From: Cepaea nemoralis
Taxonomy: Eukaryota > Mollusca > Gastropoda > Stylommatophora > Helicidae
DNA length: 64,000 nt
Reading direction: 5' to 3'
Assembly: GCA_014155875.1 (NCBI GenBank)
Contig: JACEFZ010028124.1
Coordinates: 186,001-250,000 of the forward strand
Shown: piece by piece, positions 32,051-43,206 of the stretch
How the letters are laid out: every line of letters starts with the position of its first letter
How positions within the stretch are numbered: the stretch's first letter is position 1
Translations under genes and position numbers: made by a program
The notes under the pieces: generated by a model
Databases searched by the model: none
What the model saw: only the letters and a program-made list of their open reading frames with translations
What the model was told of the DNA's origin: nothing

Positions 32051-32301
32051 CCTAGAGTTATCAAGGATACTCCAAGATGGTGACACATTCCAAAGTGGTT
32101 TTGTGTTCGTTAACTTTTTCGCGTAGGGGATGGATTTATTCATCTCTTGCGTGTAATTGGTGTGCCAGGATGTAAAACCAGGAGTTTCTACTCAAGATCT
32201 GCGCGGGTGCTACGGAGTTCGTGCATCGAGCGAAGCCATCCTTGAGTGAATTTTCAGCAGCGTGTGTGGTTCTCAGCAGTCTGTGTTTACGTTTTTTCAA
32301 C

Positions 32302-33159
32302 ATGGCGGAAGAAAGTGTTTTTTCCGAGCGGTCAGCAGTCAACATAACGAAGCGGCGTGGTAGCCGCGCAGGGACAAAGAAGCAAGGTAAGCGCGGTGGT
32401 TTGAGACGTTTTAGACTCAAGTGTCACCGTCTAGGACTCAGGAACATCCGTATTCTATATTGGAACTGTGCCAGTGTAAAACAACGGGGCTCTATTTTAG
32501 AAACCCTAGTTTACAGGAACGACATTGTAGCACTCCAGGAGACGAGACTGGGCGATCAGCTACTCCGAATTGCCGGCTTCAAATGTTTCTACAACAGACG
32601 ACATCTGGGAACGGCGATTCTCGTTCGCGACAGCATGGTGGCGTCAGAGCTAGACATGTCCAGTTGGGACAGTGACGATATACAAATACAGGCGTTGAGA
32701 GTTCATTCCAGTATACCATTCGTGTTGGTTAATGTTTATGCCCGCAATGCGAGTATGGACGCCCAGAAGTGGCAGTGCTTAAGTGGCATATTAGGCCACG
32801 AGAGAAATGTTATTTTCTGTGGTGACTTCAACGCTAAAGGCAGATCATGGGGAAACACTTCCTCCAATACACAAGGGGAGGAGCTCGAGACTGCACTGGA
32901 AACCATCGACCTGGTTTGTATTAACAGTGGCTGTGTCACCAGGACAGCAAGCCGTCCAGGCGATGAGGATAGTGCTATTGATCTGGCGCTAGTTTCACCT
33001 TCACTCACTACAGTGTGTAGATGGGGTGTCCTAGGACACCATGGCAGCGACCACCACCCTTGCAGCATATTGGTGGAGAAAGGCAGAACCAGGCAGCACA
33101 AGCTAAAGGTAAAGACGTTCCAGTATGACAGTACAGGGCAAGATGTGGTGAGTAAATAA
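32302..33159 (+). CDS. LINE AP-endonuclease domain (N-terminal part of broken ORF2)
   Basis: ATG at 32302 in good context (AACATGG) gives 285 residues. A basic leader precedes the EEP endonuclease: ILYWNCASV, VALQETR, LVNVYARN, IFCGDFNAKG, SAIDLALVS and GSDHHP, all motifs expected of a target-nicking endonuclease. The stop at 33157-33159 separates it from the RT frame, probably by mutation, as related LINEs carry both in one frame. Confidence 0.8.
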   Translation: MAEESVFSERSAVNITKRRGSRAGTKKQGKRGGLRRFRLKCHRLGLRNIRILYWNCASVKQRGSILETLVYRNDIVALQETRLGDQLLRIAGFKCFYNRRHLGTAILVRDSMVASELDMSSWDSDDIQIQALRVHSSIPFVLVNVYARNASMDAQKWQCLSGILGHERNVIFCGDFNAKGRSWGNTSSNTQGEELETALETIDLVCINSGCVTRTASRPGDEDSAIDLALVSPSLTTVCRWGVLGHHGSDHHPCSILVEKGRTRQHKLKVKTFQYDSTGQDVVSK

Positions 33160-33230
33160 GACGTGACAAGCGCAGAACGTTTCAGGGCAGGAAAAAAAGC
33201 TGGGAGCAGCCACCGTGGTGGAGTTTCGAG

Positions 33231-35900
33231 GTGGAGAAGGCTTGGGTGGATAAGCGTAGTGCTGTAAGGAGATGGCAAAATGCCAAGAAGAACAGAGCTG
33301 GTCATCCTAGTCCCTGCTTGCACTTAGAAAGAGAGATGCACACAAAAGTAAGCTATTTCAAAAAACTGGTCAAGGTGGTTAAAAGCGAAAAATGGGCAGA
33401 GGTGTGTCAAAGAGTAAGCACAGACAAGTCACTGAAATTGTTCTGGCGACTACATAAAAGCATGAGTGGTGTAGTCAAGAATAAGAGCATTTCAGACTTC
33501 CAAGGTGCTGACCTCACCTGGCAGAGGACTGACGAGGACAAGGGCAAAGCCCTCTTTGAACGCTACCTTGAGCAGGGCAACCAGACAGACATGGGAGGCC
33601 GAAATCTGGCCAAGGAGGTCACCTCAGACAGATGCAAGGCCCAGAACACTTTGGAGGAAGACACAGTGACAGTGAAAGAAATCAAGGCTGTGCTTCGACG
33701 ATCAAAAAACAGTGCTCCAGGTCCTGATGGCATAAGATACGACGACATAAATAGGTGTACCGACAATGAGCTAGAGAAACTAGCAGACATGTACAACAAC
33801 AGTATAGGGAGTGCTAGCATCAAGGAGGAATGGTTACACAGCTATCTGATTCCCTTGCCGAAGCCTGACAAAGACCACACAAAAATTCAGGGATATCGAA
33901 TTATAACCATGCAGAATACAATAGGCAAGCTGCTGGAGAAGGTAATTGCCAGGAAAATATCAAGCCAACTAGAGAGGCAAGGTGTTTTCCCACCTACCCT
34001 GGGTGGGTACCGTCCAAAAAGAGAAACCTGGACCAATGCAGCAGTCTTTGCCCATGATGTCTATGAAAGTTTCCACTCAGGCACTGAAACCGTTGCTGCA
34101 GCGATTGATCTTGAGGACGCATACAACAGAGTACCACTGGATTTTTTAATGTTTCAGCTTCTTGAACTAAACGTAAGTCCATTCCTCCTTAGTTGGATTC
34201 GCTGCAGCCCTCTACCAACGGAAAGTAGTTTTTAGATGTGGCAGTTGGACTTCGGAACCAACAACAATATATCCTGGCCTACCACAGGGATCACCATTAT
34301 CTCCGGTACTGTTCAATGCCTACACAGTGAGAATCACCAGTGAGCAGATCACTGGACCTGGCAGGACATTGTCGTATGCCGATGATGTTTTAGTGTATCG
34401 TCAGGGTAAGGATAGAGAGGAGGTTGCTGTGGAACTACAAACCGAACTCAATCGCATAAGTACTTGGTGTGATGAAGCTGGGGCAATGGTCAACCCAACA
34501 AAGGCAACAGTGACTTGGTTCTCGTTGAATAATCATATTGTCAACAATCCAACACCAACTGTAATGCTGTGTTCAGAGACGGTGGAAAGAACGCAGGCAA
34601 TGAATTACCTGGGGATACGGTTTGATCGAAGCCTTGCTTATAATGTGCACATAGACCAGGTGATAACAAAGGCCAAGCGGGGTTTAGGCAGCGATGCGGG
34701 TGATGGCGGCAGCAAACTGTGAGCAGCGCCATCTATGTCTTCTGTACGAGGGGCTGGTCATGTCTGTTTTGGAGTATGCAATGGCAATCCTGACTCTCAG
34801 CCATAATGCAGATAGAAAGGATGGAAAGGATACAGAATGAAGCTATGCGCATTATTCTTGGATGTACAAGAGATACAGCATGCAGGGCGATGCGCTACCT
34901 TCTTGATTTTCCAACCATTGAAGAGAGAATACAAGTTTGCAGGGCACGCGCCTACCTCAGAATTAACGCAAACACACAACATCCACTGCATAGTGAAATT
35001 AGGAAGGTGAAGGGCAGCAGGTTAAAAAGAGGACGGTCGTGGATGGGTCAAGCCGAAGACATTCTTCAACAGGTGTGTTCACTTGAGGACTTAGAACCTG
35101 GCGAGGAGTGGGTGCAAGTGCCAACAGACTTCTGCACATCCTTTTCAGTTTGCATCCAACTAGATAGAAAATGCAGACAAGAAAATCCGGCTGCTGTTGA
35201 GGCTGAAGTACAAGCGTTGATTTTCGAGAATTCGCTAGACGGTGACGCGGTCATCTACACAGATGGGTCGGTCGTCCGACATGTGAGAAGCTCATGGGCC
35301 TTTACAGCTCGGGCCGGAGGGAGAATTGTGAAGGAGGACTCTGGTGCTTTCACTGAAACCACAAGTAGCCTGACCATGGAAGTCATGGCAGTAAGTAAAG
35401 CAATAACATGGCTCGAGACACAGACATTCACTAGGGCTTGTTTCCTTAGCGACTCAATGAACATGATCAAGAGGATAGAGGAGGGGTCGATCCGAAGAGA
35501 ATGGTTGCTGCCTCTGAAGCGGTCTCGGCTGGCAAAGATTAGTTTCATCTTCGTGCCAGGTCATGCGGGAGTACAAGGAAATGAGCGGGCTGACAAGCTC
35601 GCAGGTGAGGCTACTGTGGAGGGCGGACGTGCCATGGACCAGGCTGACATTCTGAATGCTCTACGAGAAGTGAGACTTTTGCGAGAACCAAGTGATGACT
35701 GTGAATCTACAACAATGGCCAGACTGCGGGAGCAGCAAATTAAAAGAGGGGTGGCCAAACAAGAACACTACGCAGGAAGCCAAAGAAGATTGATAAACCA
35801 ACACAGAATTGGCATCGTTAGCCGCTACACACTGCGGGATTTGCTGAGGAGGGGATCCGAGCACTTATGGACTGAATGGTTCGATGTGCAACGAGGATGA
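33231..35900 (+). pseudogene. LINE reverse transcriptase, RNase H and C-terminus, frame-shifted
   Basis: 33231-34235 covers the RT fingers and first palm motif (SKNSAPGPDGIRYDDI, AAAIDLEDAYNRVP). The next frame to 34722 holds LPQGSPLSPVLFNAY and the active site LSYADDVLVY. From 34806 the last frame gives the thumb-distal region, then RNase H (VIYTDGSVV, LTMEVMAV, FLSDSMNM, VPGHAGVQGNERADKLAG) and a C-terminus ending SEHLW, whose Cys motif is lost. Catalytic residues remain but the frame is broken in at least two places. Confidence 0.85.
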
Positions 35901-35932
35901 TCTGTCGACTAACTAACTAACTAACTAAAGTG

Positions 35933-36381
35933 GTACTGCCAGCCTAATGTTTCCAGCAATTATCCAAATGCAACCTTGTTACTTGGAAGTCCTGTCTACA
36001 ACATCATGTCATTCCTAAAATCAATTACCAGTCAGGAAAGAACCATAGTCAACATATGACTGATTCTCTCTATTATTACAACAAGGACAGAGAACATTTT
36101 ACCAACCAAAAACTGTAGTCATTAGTTGTGTAAGAACTTTTATTTCAGCAAAGATGAGATCATACATCAAGAAAATATTCTTAAGACCAACGGAATAATT
36201 GTAGTAGGAATAAGTGACTTGTGTAGAGAACAATGTGTGGCTTTTCCATGATCAAATTGACACTCATGGAACCAACTGTGGTATTAATGTTCAAAATTGA
36301 CATTACATATTTCCCTAATGTGTGTACTGATGAGGAATTTGTATTTTATGGAACCACCAAATGTTTCTTCTTCCACAGGCC
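35933..36381. other. No recognisable gene
   Basis: AT-rich sequence between a LINE 3' end and the MITE; contains AATAA-type motifs but no coding signal. Confidence 0.3.
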
Positions 36382-36385
36382 TTAA

Positions 36386-37082
36386 CCCTTTACAGGGCAG
36401 ACGCTTGTCCGTTTTGTAGCCCTGAACGGGCAAGATTTTTTCAGGTTCTGTAAAAATTTCGGGTCGCGTTAGTAAAAACATCACAAATAAGGTGTTAGTC
36501 AACCGATTTTAGTTAAATAAACAACACAATGAAGGGAAAAGCATGCAGAATATGTTACTCACGTGATTGTTGCCGGTAATCCATATATGAACACAAATAT
36601 TTACGAAATACGGCATGTTGTTTGTGATTTTCCGTCATCTATACGGCAATTTACAAACACATTTTCAGAATCATAATCACTTTCTTTAAAGTCCGACTCA
36701 CGACTGCTAATGCAAAGTAACGCTTTGCACTGATATCTAGCTCCGATTAATAATCAACTTCGTGCCCTTTAATGTCATTTAAATTGAACAGAGCGAAATC
36801 TCGGCTATCACTTGAAGAATCGCCGAAATCCATTTTGAAAAACAGCGTAAAACTCCCAAAAACTATCAAAACAAGTCCGTAAAAGTCTGTTCAAAGTCAT
36901 TGTAGCGCGTTTACAAAAGGCGGCCACGTTGTCAAGCTATGGGCGAAAGTGAAAGTAGCCGACGGAAGTGTCGGAAAGCAGAGAGATCACGTTTTTACAA
37001 TGCATAATAGTATCGGCCGGAATCGGACGCTACGCTCGTATTTAGAGACCGGCCGGTAACGGACGCTATGCCTTGTAAAGGG
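36386..37082. mobile_element. piggyBac-type MITE, copy 1, flanked by TTAA
   Basis: A 697-bp non-coding element beginning CCCTTTACAGGGCAGACG and ending in the reverse complement of CCCTTTACAAGGCATAGCG. It is flanked on both sides by TTAA (36382-36385 and 37083-37086), the target duplicated by piggyBac transposases. CCC-starting inverted repeats plus TTAA are diagnostic of that superfamily. There is no transposase frame inside, so it would need an enzyme supplied in trans. Confidence 0.88.
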
Positions 37083-37381
37083 TTAATGAGAATTAAACTT
37101 GTGTGAAAATTTAACTCTTTTCTTATCAAGTATCTTGTGATGTGCCAACTTTTCATATCTGTTTAATTAAGTATTAAACAACACCATTGAAGAACTTGGA
37201 ACGTTAAGTGGCTGGGTAACCACGAGTGGCCAGTAAATTCCTGTTCCACTGTAAGCTCCCAAGTTAAAAGTTGTTCATAAGGGAGAACCTTACATTATAT
37301 AAATTTCTTTTCTTTTCACCTTATAGGGAAAATGGATAAAAGTGGGGGTTCAATGAGCTAAATACTTTCTGTTCTCCTATA

Positions 37382-38580
37382 GGGGAAGAACAATGTGGGT
37401 TTGTAGAAGGAAAGGGTACAGTAAATGCTGTGTATATGCTGCGAACAGTTATTGAACGTGCTTTAGAAGTAAACAAGGATATACATCTTTGCTTTATTGA
37501 CTACACAAAGGCTTTTGATAGAGTTAGACAAGTCAACATGGTGGATATGCTTGCAGATCTACAAATTGATGGGAAAGACATTAGACTTATAAAAAACATA
37601 TATTGGAAACAACAAGCTGCCATAAGGATTGATAATGAAGTAGGACAATATCAACCTATTAAGAGAGGTGTTAGGCAGGGATGTGTAATGTCTCCAGATC
37701 TTTTTTCCCTATACAGTGAAAATATTTTCAGAAATGTAGAAGACCTAAATGGAATCAGCATTGGAGGACGAAACATAAATAACATTAGATATGCAGATGA
37801 TACAGTATTGATTGCAGACAATGCACAGGATCTGCAACAATTAGTAGACGCTGTCGTTGTACACAGTGAGCAGCTGGGGTTGGAGTTAAATTGTAGGAAG
37901 ACACAGGTTATGGTTGTCACTAGGAAGCACGAAGTACCACAATGTAATATACAAGTAAATGGGAATATTCTTCAACAAGTGAATCGGTTCAATTATCTCG
38001 GAACAGTCATAACATCTGATGGCAGATGCCTTGAAGAGATTAGAACAAGAATCGCCATTGCGAAAGTAGCCTTTAGCAAGATGAAAAACATTCTGACCAA
38101 TAAAACGATGTCAATTGAAACGAGAAAAAGAGTGTTGAGGGGATACATAGAGCCTGTTCTTTTGTATGGATGTGAAACTTGGACAATGTGCAGTCAAGCT
38201 GAAAAACATCTGATGGCTGCAGAAATGTGGTTTCTGAGGAAAATGCAAAGAATACCATGGACAGATAGAAAAAACAATGACCAAGTACTACAAGAGACAA
38301 ATGAAAATCGTAGATTGATTAGAGAAATTAGACGTAGACAGTCAAAATTTTTTGGACATGTTATGAGAAGAAATGGACTGGAGAACTTAGTGACAGCTGG
38401 CAAGATCGAAGGGAACAGACCAAGAGGAAGACCGAGAGGAAAATACCTGGATGGCTTGGCCACATGGCATGGACGAGACAGGAACACTGAGCTGATCCAC
38501 AACTCTGGTGATCGAGTGAAATGGCGAATCATGACCGCCCACGCTTTCCGGCATGGCACATGATTGATTGATTGATTTCT
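37382..38580 (+). pseudogene. RTE-like LINE, RT and C-terminal part (5'-truncated)
   Basis: Open frame from about 37382 (EEQCGFVEGKGTVNAVYML) to the stop at 38563. RT motifs: CFIDYTKAFDRV, VRQGCVMSPDLFSLY, the active site IRYADDTVLIADN and FNYLGTVITSDGR. It ends with a region rich in basic motifs (GNRPRGRPRGKYLDG) found in RTE/BovB-like polymerases. The tail is (TGAT)n at 38560-38577. Endonuclease and RT fingers are missing. This is the longest intact piece of the commonest LINE family here; other copies are at 7225-7460, 48499-49510 (-) and 50375-53300. Confidence 0.85.
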
Positions 38581-40738
38581 TTTGGGGAAGTTTAAATCAG
38601 GAGTGGAACCATCAATTTATTCAGGATTCCCCTAGACAACCTGAGCTACAATGGGTCACTTTGTCTTCTAACGACCTGTCCACTCAGTTGAAAAGTAGTC
38701 CCATTACTCTAGCTTGACTGTATAACGGGGCAGGTTTTGGTGGGTACTGCACTTCCCTCTCCAACATACCACATCATCTATCTGTATATTTACATTAGAT
38801 AATAGTTTTAAACAATGTTAGATAATAGTTATTCTGATATGAAGGACTTTGGGAAAGATTCTAAACTGATAGCACGTGTTAAATGTGGTTATTCAGTTAA
38901 AATAAATTATTTAGCGGTACGCAGAGGTGTTTCCATGGCACCAGGGCCAGGCTCCACAATGGCCAAGACCTACTAACATGTCCTAGCCGTGTGTCGTGGG
39001 AAACAGGTCCCTTCAGGGTCCTGGCTAACGTAGTAGGATCACTGATTCTTCCGAAGTTGGAGAGTATCTGCCTGCACGGCGAGGAACCACCAGTCTGTAC
39101 ACCAATAAGCCAGACATGGGACAACAGATACTCACGCAAACATCAGTCCGATATAACATCACACTGATGTTGGACAACAGGATGTCTTCTTCCGACATAC
39201 AGGACTTCGCGCTAGAGTTCACAGCCAGCGAACCCAAGCAAGCAATTATTTAGCAGACATTCAGAATGGAAAACAAAACTAACTGTGAAAGTTTGTCATC
39301 ATGTTGAATTATGCTCACACTATTGGGCCACACTTGTGTCCCTAAGTTTGCATATGCCTAACACAAATAGGCTGAATAATATTTAAATAATTAAATTTAA
39401 AAGAATAATAATTATAACTAAATAAAAATTAGTGTACATATTGTTTCTCTGTAGAAAACGGTCAAAACCTGCCTCGTGTTTTCCTGAATTTTCCATGTGA
39501 CAATGATGCGCTTCAAAATATGATGTTTTAATTGTGTTTTGTTGGTGTTATGGATAGTGATATTGGTGTAGAAAAGTGGTGTATTTATCATTATTAAGTA
39601 AATTTCATTGGATTATCATCAGTGATTGAGCAGTAGCATCTTGGCAAGTTGAAATCTCACATAATTGTCACCCCTGCCTTAAATTTTTTTTTTACATCTG
39701 CTAATATTATTATTATATTTCTGACTTATGGTATGGCAACAGTAGCAATATCCTTTAATTTTATATAGCCACTATGGTACAGATTGCCGCATTTTAACGG
39801 AAATATATTTGCGGTTTTGTTCGGCAACTAATTTCTTGTGTCAACAATTTAAGGAGGTTTAGAGTACTCGTGATGTTAAATTTCCCGATTATTTCAAGAT
39901 AGCGTTAAAAAAGGGACCGATTACTTTATATAGTTTCTCCCTCCTCGGTTTACGTGTGTACATCTCGTGTTTCTGAAATTTGTTTCCTACACAGAGATAC
40001 AGAGTGATTTTTTCAGACGTAAGTGGATCCGCAAATCCCGTTTTATGTAGATGTATTTGTTTGTTCTAGTATGTGTTATTAGATTATCGTCCATTTTTAC
40101 GTAAATCTTGTCATTTTCTTCTATTAAACACGGGAGGGTCATCTCAAACTAAAATTATGAAGATTGCATGCTCTGGTGTGATATTTCAATGGCCGGAAAT
40201 AGCTGTTTCCTTTTCAGCGATGACTATTTAATATTGTTATGGAATATTCACAGCGATTTGCATGCCAATGAATTAATGTTTGCATTCAACATCAATTTTA
40301 GTATGTATCTGTACAATTTCATCACTCTGCATGGACCAAATCATTGATAATATGTCATCTTTCAAACGGACTTCTTTTGTCAAAATGCATTTATCTACGC
40401 TGGCTGACAAGACTCGCGTGCATTCCATGCATGGTCTGACGTCACACAGATGGCGTGAAGATGTATATATCTGCCGTTTCCGTTTCCTAGTTACGAATGG
40501 TCCCGTTCAACCGCCTACAATATCGGCTTGGTTGTAGTTGGGTCCTTTATTGTGTGGCTTGTTGTGATTCGTTCGTAGATCAGGCTGCTTGTTTTCAGCT
40601 TCCTGGTTTCTGGTTGGCTGATTTTGTTCGTTCCTGTCTTGATAACGTGTTACATGTCTGGGCAGAGTCGCGCACTTGTTGAGGCCTGGAGTTATTGTGT
40701 ACCCACCCCGTCATATGGTGCTGTTTCCTTCAGGGAGT
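38581..40738. other. Non-coding interval with dispersed repeat A (39270-39430, -)
   Basis: 38890-39240 is GC-richer than its surroundings but has no coding pattern I recognise. 39270-39430 is the reverse-complement partner of 8480-8640. 39430-40500 is AT-rich without features. Confidence 0.4.
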
Positions 40739-42250
40739 CTACCAATCGTCGTTCCACCTGTGGTTCCTCCTCCTTCCCCGTCTTGGGTTGTCTTCGAACC
40801 TTCCCGTTCGTCTGTCGTCTCGATGGTTCGATCTTGGTGTGGAGCGATTCGCAAGTGCCCTACAGAATTGCTCTTGGTCTGGGAGGCCGTTCTCATCCAG
40901 TTCGATTTCAATTTCTTCTTCTGGTGCTTCGTCTTCTGTTTGGGTCTTTGCATCTTCTGGTTCTTTCTGTGACTTGAGTAGTTCTATCTGGTCTCTTTCT
41001 TCCTTTCGTCTCTTTTGGATTTGTTTCAGCGTTTCTTCTGTTTTTGCTCTTTCTTCTTGAATTTTCTATAGAGTTTCGTCAGTTTCAGCTTTTATGGCGG
41101 CCATTCGAGCGACATCCTGCTCTATCTTCTGCTGGACTTGCTTCAGTTCGTCCAGGATGCGCTGAACGGCCATTATCTGGGTTTCTTGTGTCTTGTCTTT
41201 ATCTTCTTCCATGCTTTTGAACTGTGTTCTCAGGTCCTTCAGTTGGCCTTCCAGTTGTGCTTTGTCGCTTTTGGATAGTCGGTTGGTCGCCTCGTACTGC
41301 CTCCTGGCCTCCTTATATGGCAGGTTAGACTTGATGGCGATTTTCATAGCTTCTTTGCTGTCTTGGTGGCAGGGGCAGCCAAGGTACCTGGCGCCGTGGT
41401 TGCCGAGGCAGTTGGCGCACTTTCTGTTGGTGTTAGGCCTCCTGAAGTCCGAGTCGTTCTTGGCATGCTGGCACTGACTATATTGATGGGGACCAGAGCA
41501 GTACCTACATACCTCCACATCACTCTTGCAGGTGGCACGGGTGTGCCAAAACTTCTGGCACTTGGAACACTGCAGCACTCTTGGTATGTAGGGCTCTGGT
41601 ACTTGGTCTTTCTTGTCCCATGTAATGTATTGAGGGATCAGTCGGCCCTCCGATGTTACGACGACAACTGTGGAGGGTATGTTGTTTTTCCCGATGATCC
41701 GCTCAGCACTGGTGATCTTGAGCTTGCGGTTCTCCCTTGTTAGCATCTCCCTGATCTGGTCGTTGGTGAGATGGGTCTTGACTCGTTTGATGACCCATCT
41801 TTTGATCGAGTGGTGCCGGGCGGCTTCCAGTAGTATGCCGTGGTGAAGCTGGATGACGGCTTTCTCTTCTTGTGAAATTTGCTGTAGAGGTGCTGTGGTC
41901 TTTGGTTTTTTGTTGATGGTGACCACTACTCCATCCGGTGTCTTGCGCAGCTGGCCGATGCTGTTTCTTCCCAGCTCGTTTTCCAACAGACTGATTATCT
42001 TGTCCGTTGGTAGCACCGACAATTTAGCTTCTCCCACGCTTGTCTGCTTCAGTAGTATTTTGCCGGTGAAGTCTACAGTAGTAGTTGTTTCCTCCTGTGT
42101 GGAGGTCTCTGGTATATTGGGCTGCATCTCCTTGGTGTTGATAGCTTCCCGGCTGTTGCTGGCTGTAGTTATGGTTTCTGCTACGGGAACGGTTTCAGCG
42201 GATGTCGGAGCAGGACTGCTGCTGTTTGACAAGACGAGCACAGCAGTCAC
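40739..42250 (-). pseudogene. LINE ORF1 (Gag-like, three zinc knuckles) with one internal stop
   Basis: The minus frame is open 42250-41066, then after one TAG it continues to 40739. The middle holds three cysteine-histidine knuckles: CSKCQKFWHTRATC, CRYCSGPHQYSQC and CANCLGNHGARYLGC. Upstream is a Thr/Ser/Pro-rich region; downstream a charged segment with coiled-coil potential (QLEGQLKDLRTQFKSMEE) and acidic stretches. This layout matches ORF1 nucleocapsid proteins of I/Jockey-type LINEs. The frame has no in-frame ATG (opens at a GTG near 42250). No ORF2 follows on the minus strand, so it is an orphan. Confidence 0.75.
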
Positions 42251-42359
42251 AGCGGCCTTCTTTGCCTCTCCCTTCTTCTTCCCAGCTGAATATAGCGCAT
42301 GTCTCTACGCGGCACTTTTAACACGAGGCACCCTCTGCGTTAACCGATAAGGCGAGTAG

Positions 42360-42728
42360 ATCTCGACAGCGCGTCGAGTTGACTGTTGTATATATCTGCA
42401 TGCGTGAGTGTATAAATAACCCGGCAGTTATGTTTCCTTGAGTTAGACAGGCCGAGTGTTAATCTCCCTTGGCGACAGTGTAAACCGATAGTTGTGTGAG
42501 TGTTTAGGTAGGGTCACAAAAAGTGAAAGGTCAAAATCGCTTTTCTTCTATATGTTCCTTTTAAACGGTAAACTTACACACAAACATTAATATATCGGCT
42601 TAAAATTGACCTACAGACTTGAATAAGGTACCGCTGGATTTGTTGTTTTCAAGAGCTATCCAACTATGTAGGTTATTATATAATTAACGGGTCTAAATAG
42701 TTCTGCAGTGAATAATTTTATATAATAC
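42360..42728. other. Short non-coding interval with repeat C relative
   Basis: 42600-42660 resembles 28660-28720. Nothing else recognised. Confidence 0.3.
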
Positions 42729-43055
42729 TAGCTGACCCGGCCTGGCTTCGCCCAGACCCTGGTGGGGAGCATCTCATTTAATTCATATAAGTAGTCATAT
42801 AAGTTCTCGTTCCCGTTACCGGCTATCTGTCTGTCTGTCTGTCTGTCTATCTGTCTGTCTGTCTGCCTGACCCGGCCCGTCTTCGCCCAGACCCTGATGG
42901 GGAGCATCTCATTTAATTCATATAAGTAGTCATATAAGTTCCCGTTCCGACTATCTATCTGTCTGTCTGTCTGACCCGGCCCGGCATCGCCCAACTCCTG
43001 GTGGGGAGCATCTCATTTAATTCATATAAGTAGTCATATAAGTTCCCGTTCCCGA

Positions 43056-43090
<35 letters not shown>

Positions 43091-43205
43091 TCTGTCTGTC
43101 TGACCCGGCCCAGCCCATGGTGGAGAGCATCTCATTTAAATTATATAAGTAGTCATATAAGATCCCATTCCCGACTATCTGTCTGACTGTCTGTCTGTCT
43201 TGGGT
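42729..43205 (+). repeat. ~105-135-bp tandem repeat (4 copies) with (TCTG)n/(TATC)n
   Basis: CTGACCCGGCC...GGTGGGGAGCATCTCATTTA and TTCATATAAGTAGTCATATA recur at about 42735, 42869, 42973 and 43103, each ending in variable TCTG or TATC microsatellite, which explains the unequal lengths. The first copy begins CTAGCTGACCCGGC, resembling a terminal motif of a widespread interspersed repeat. Confidence 0.85.
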
Positions 43206-43206
43206 A

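Larger units (their letters stand above)
32060..35932 (+). mobile_element. Nearly full-length but broken LINE with endonuclease, RT, RNase H
   Basis: Endonuclease, RT, RNase H and a C-terminal Cys-motif region follow in order, ending in (CTAA)n at 35910-35928. At least three frame changes break the pol (near 33160-33230, 34200-34250 and 34690-34800). Related fragments are at 28738-29690 (-) and 52566-52858 (+). The 5' UTR begins before 32200; the exact 5' end is unclear. Confidence 0.8.

Noticed and set aside
38890..39240. GC-richer block with minus-strand frames
   Set aside because: No family resemblance or splice signals; could be an unidentified repeat.
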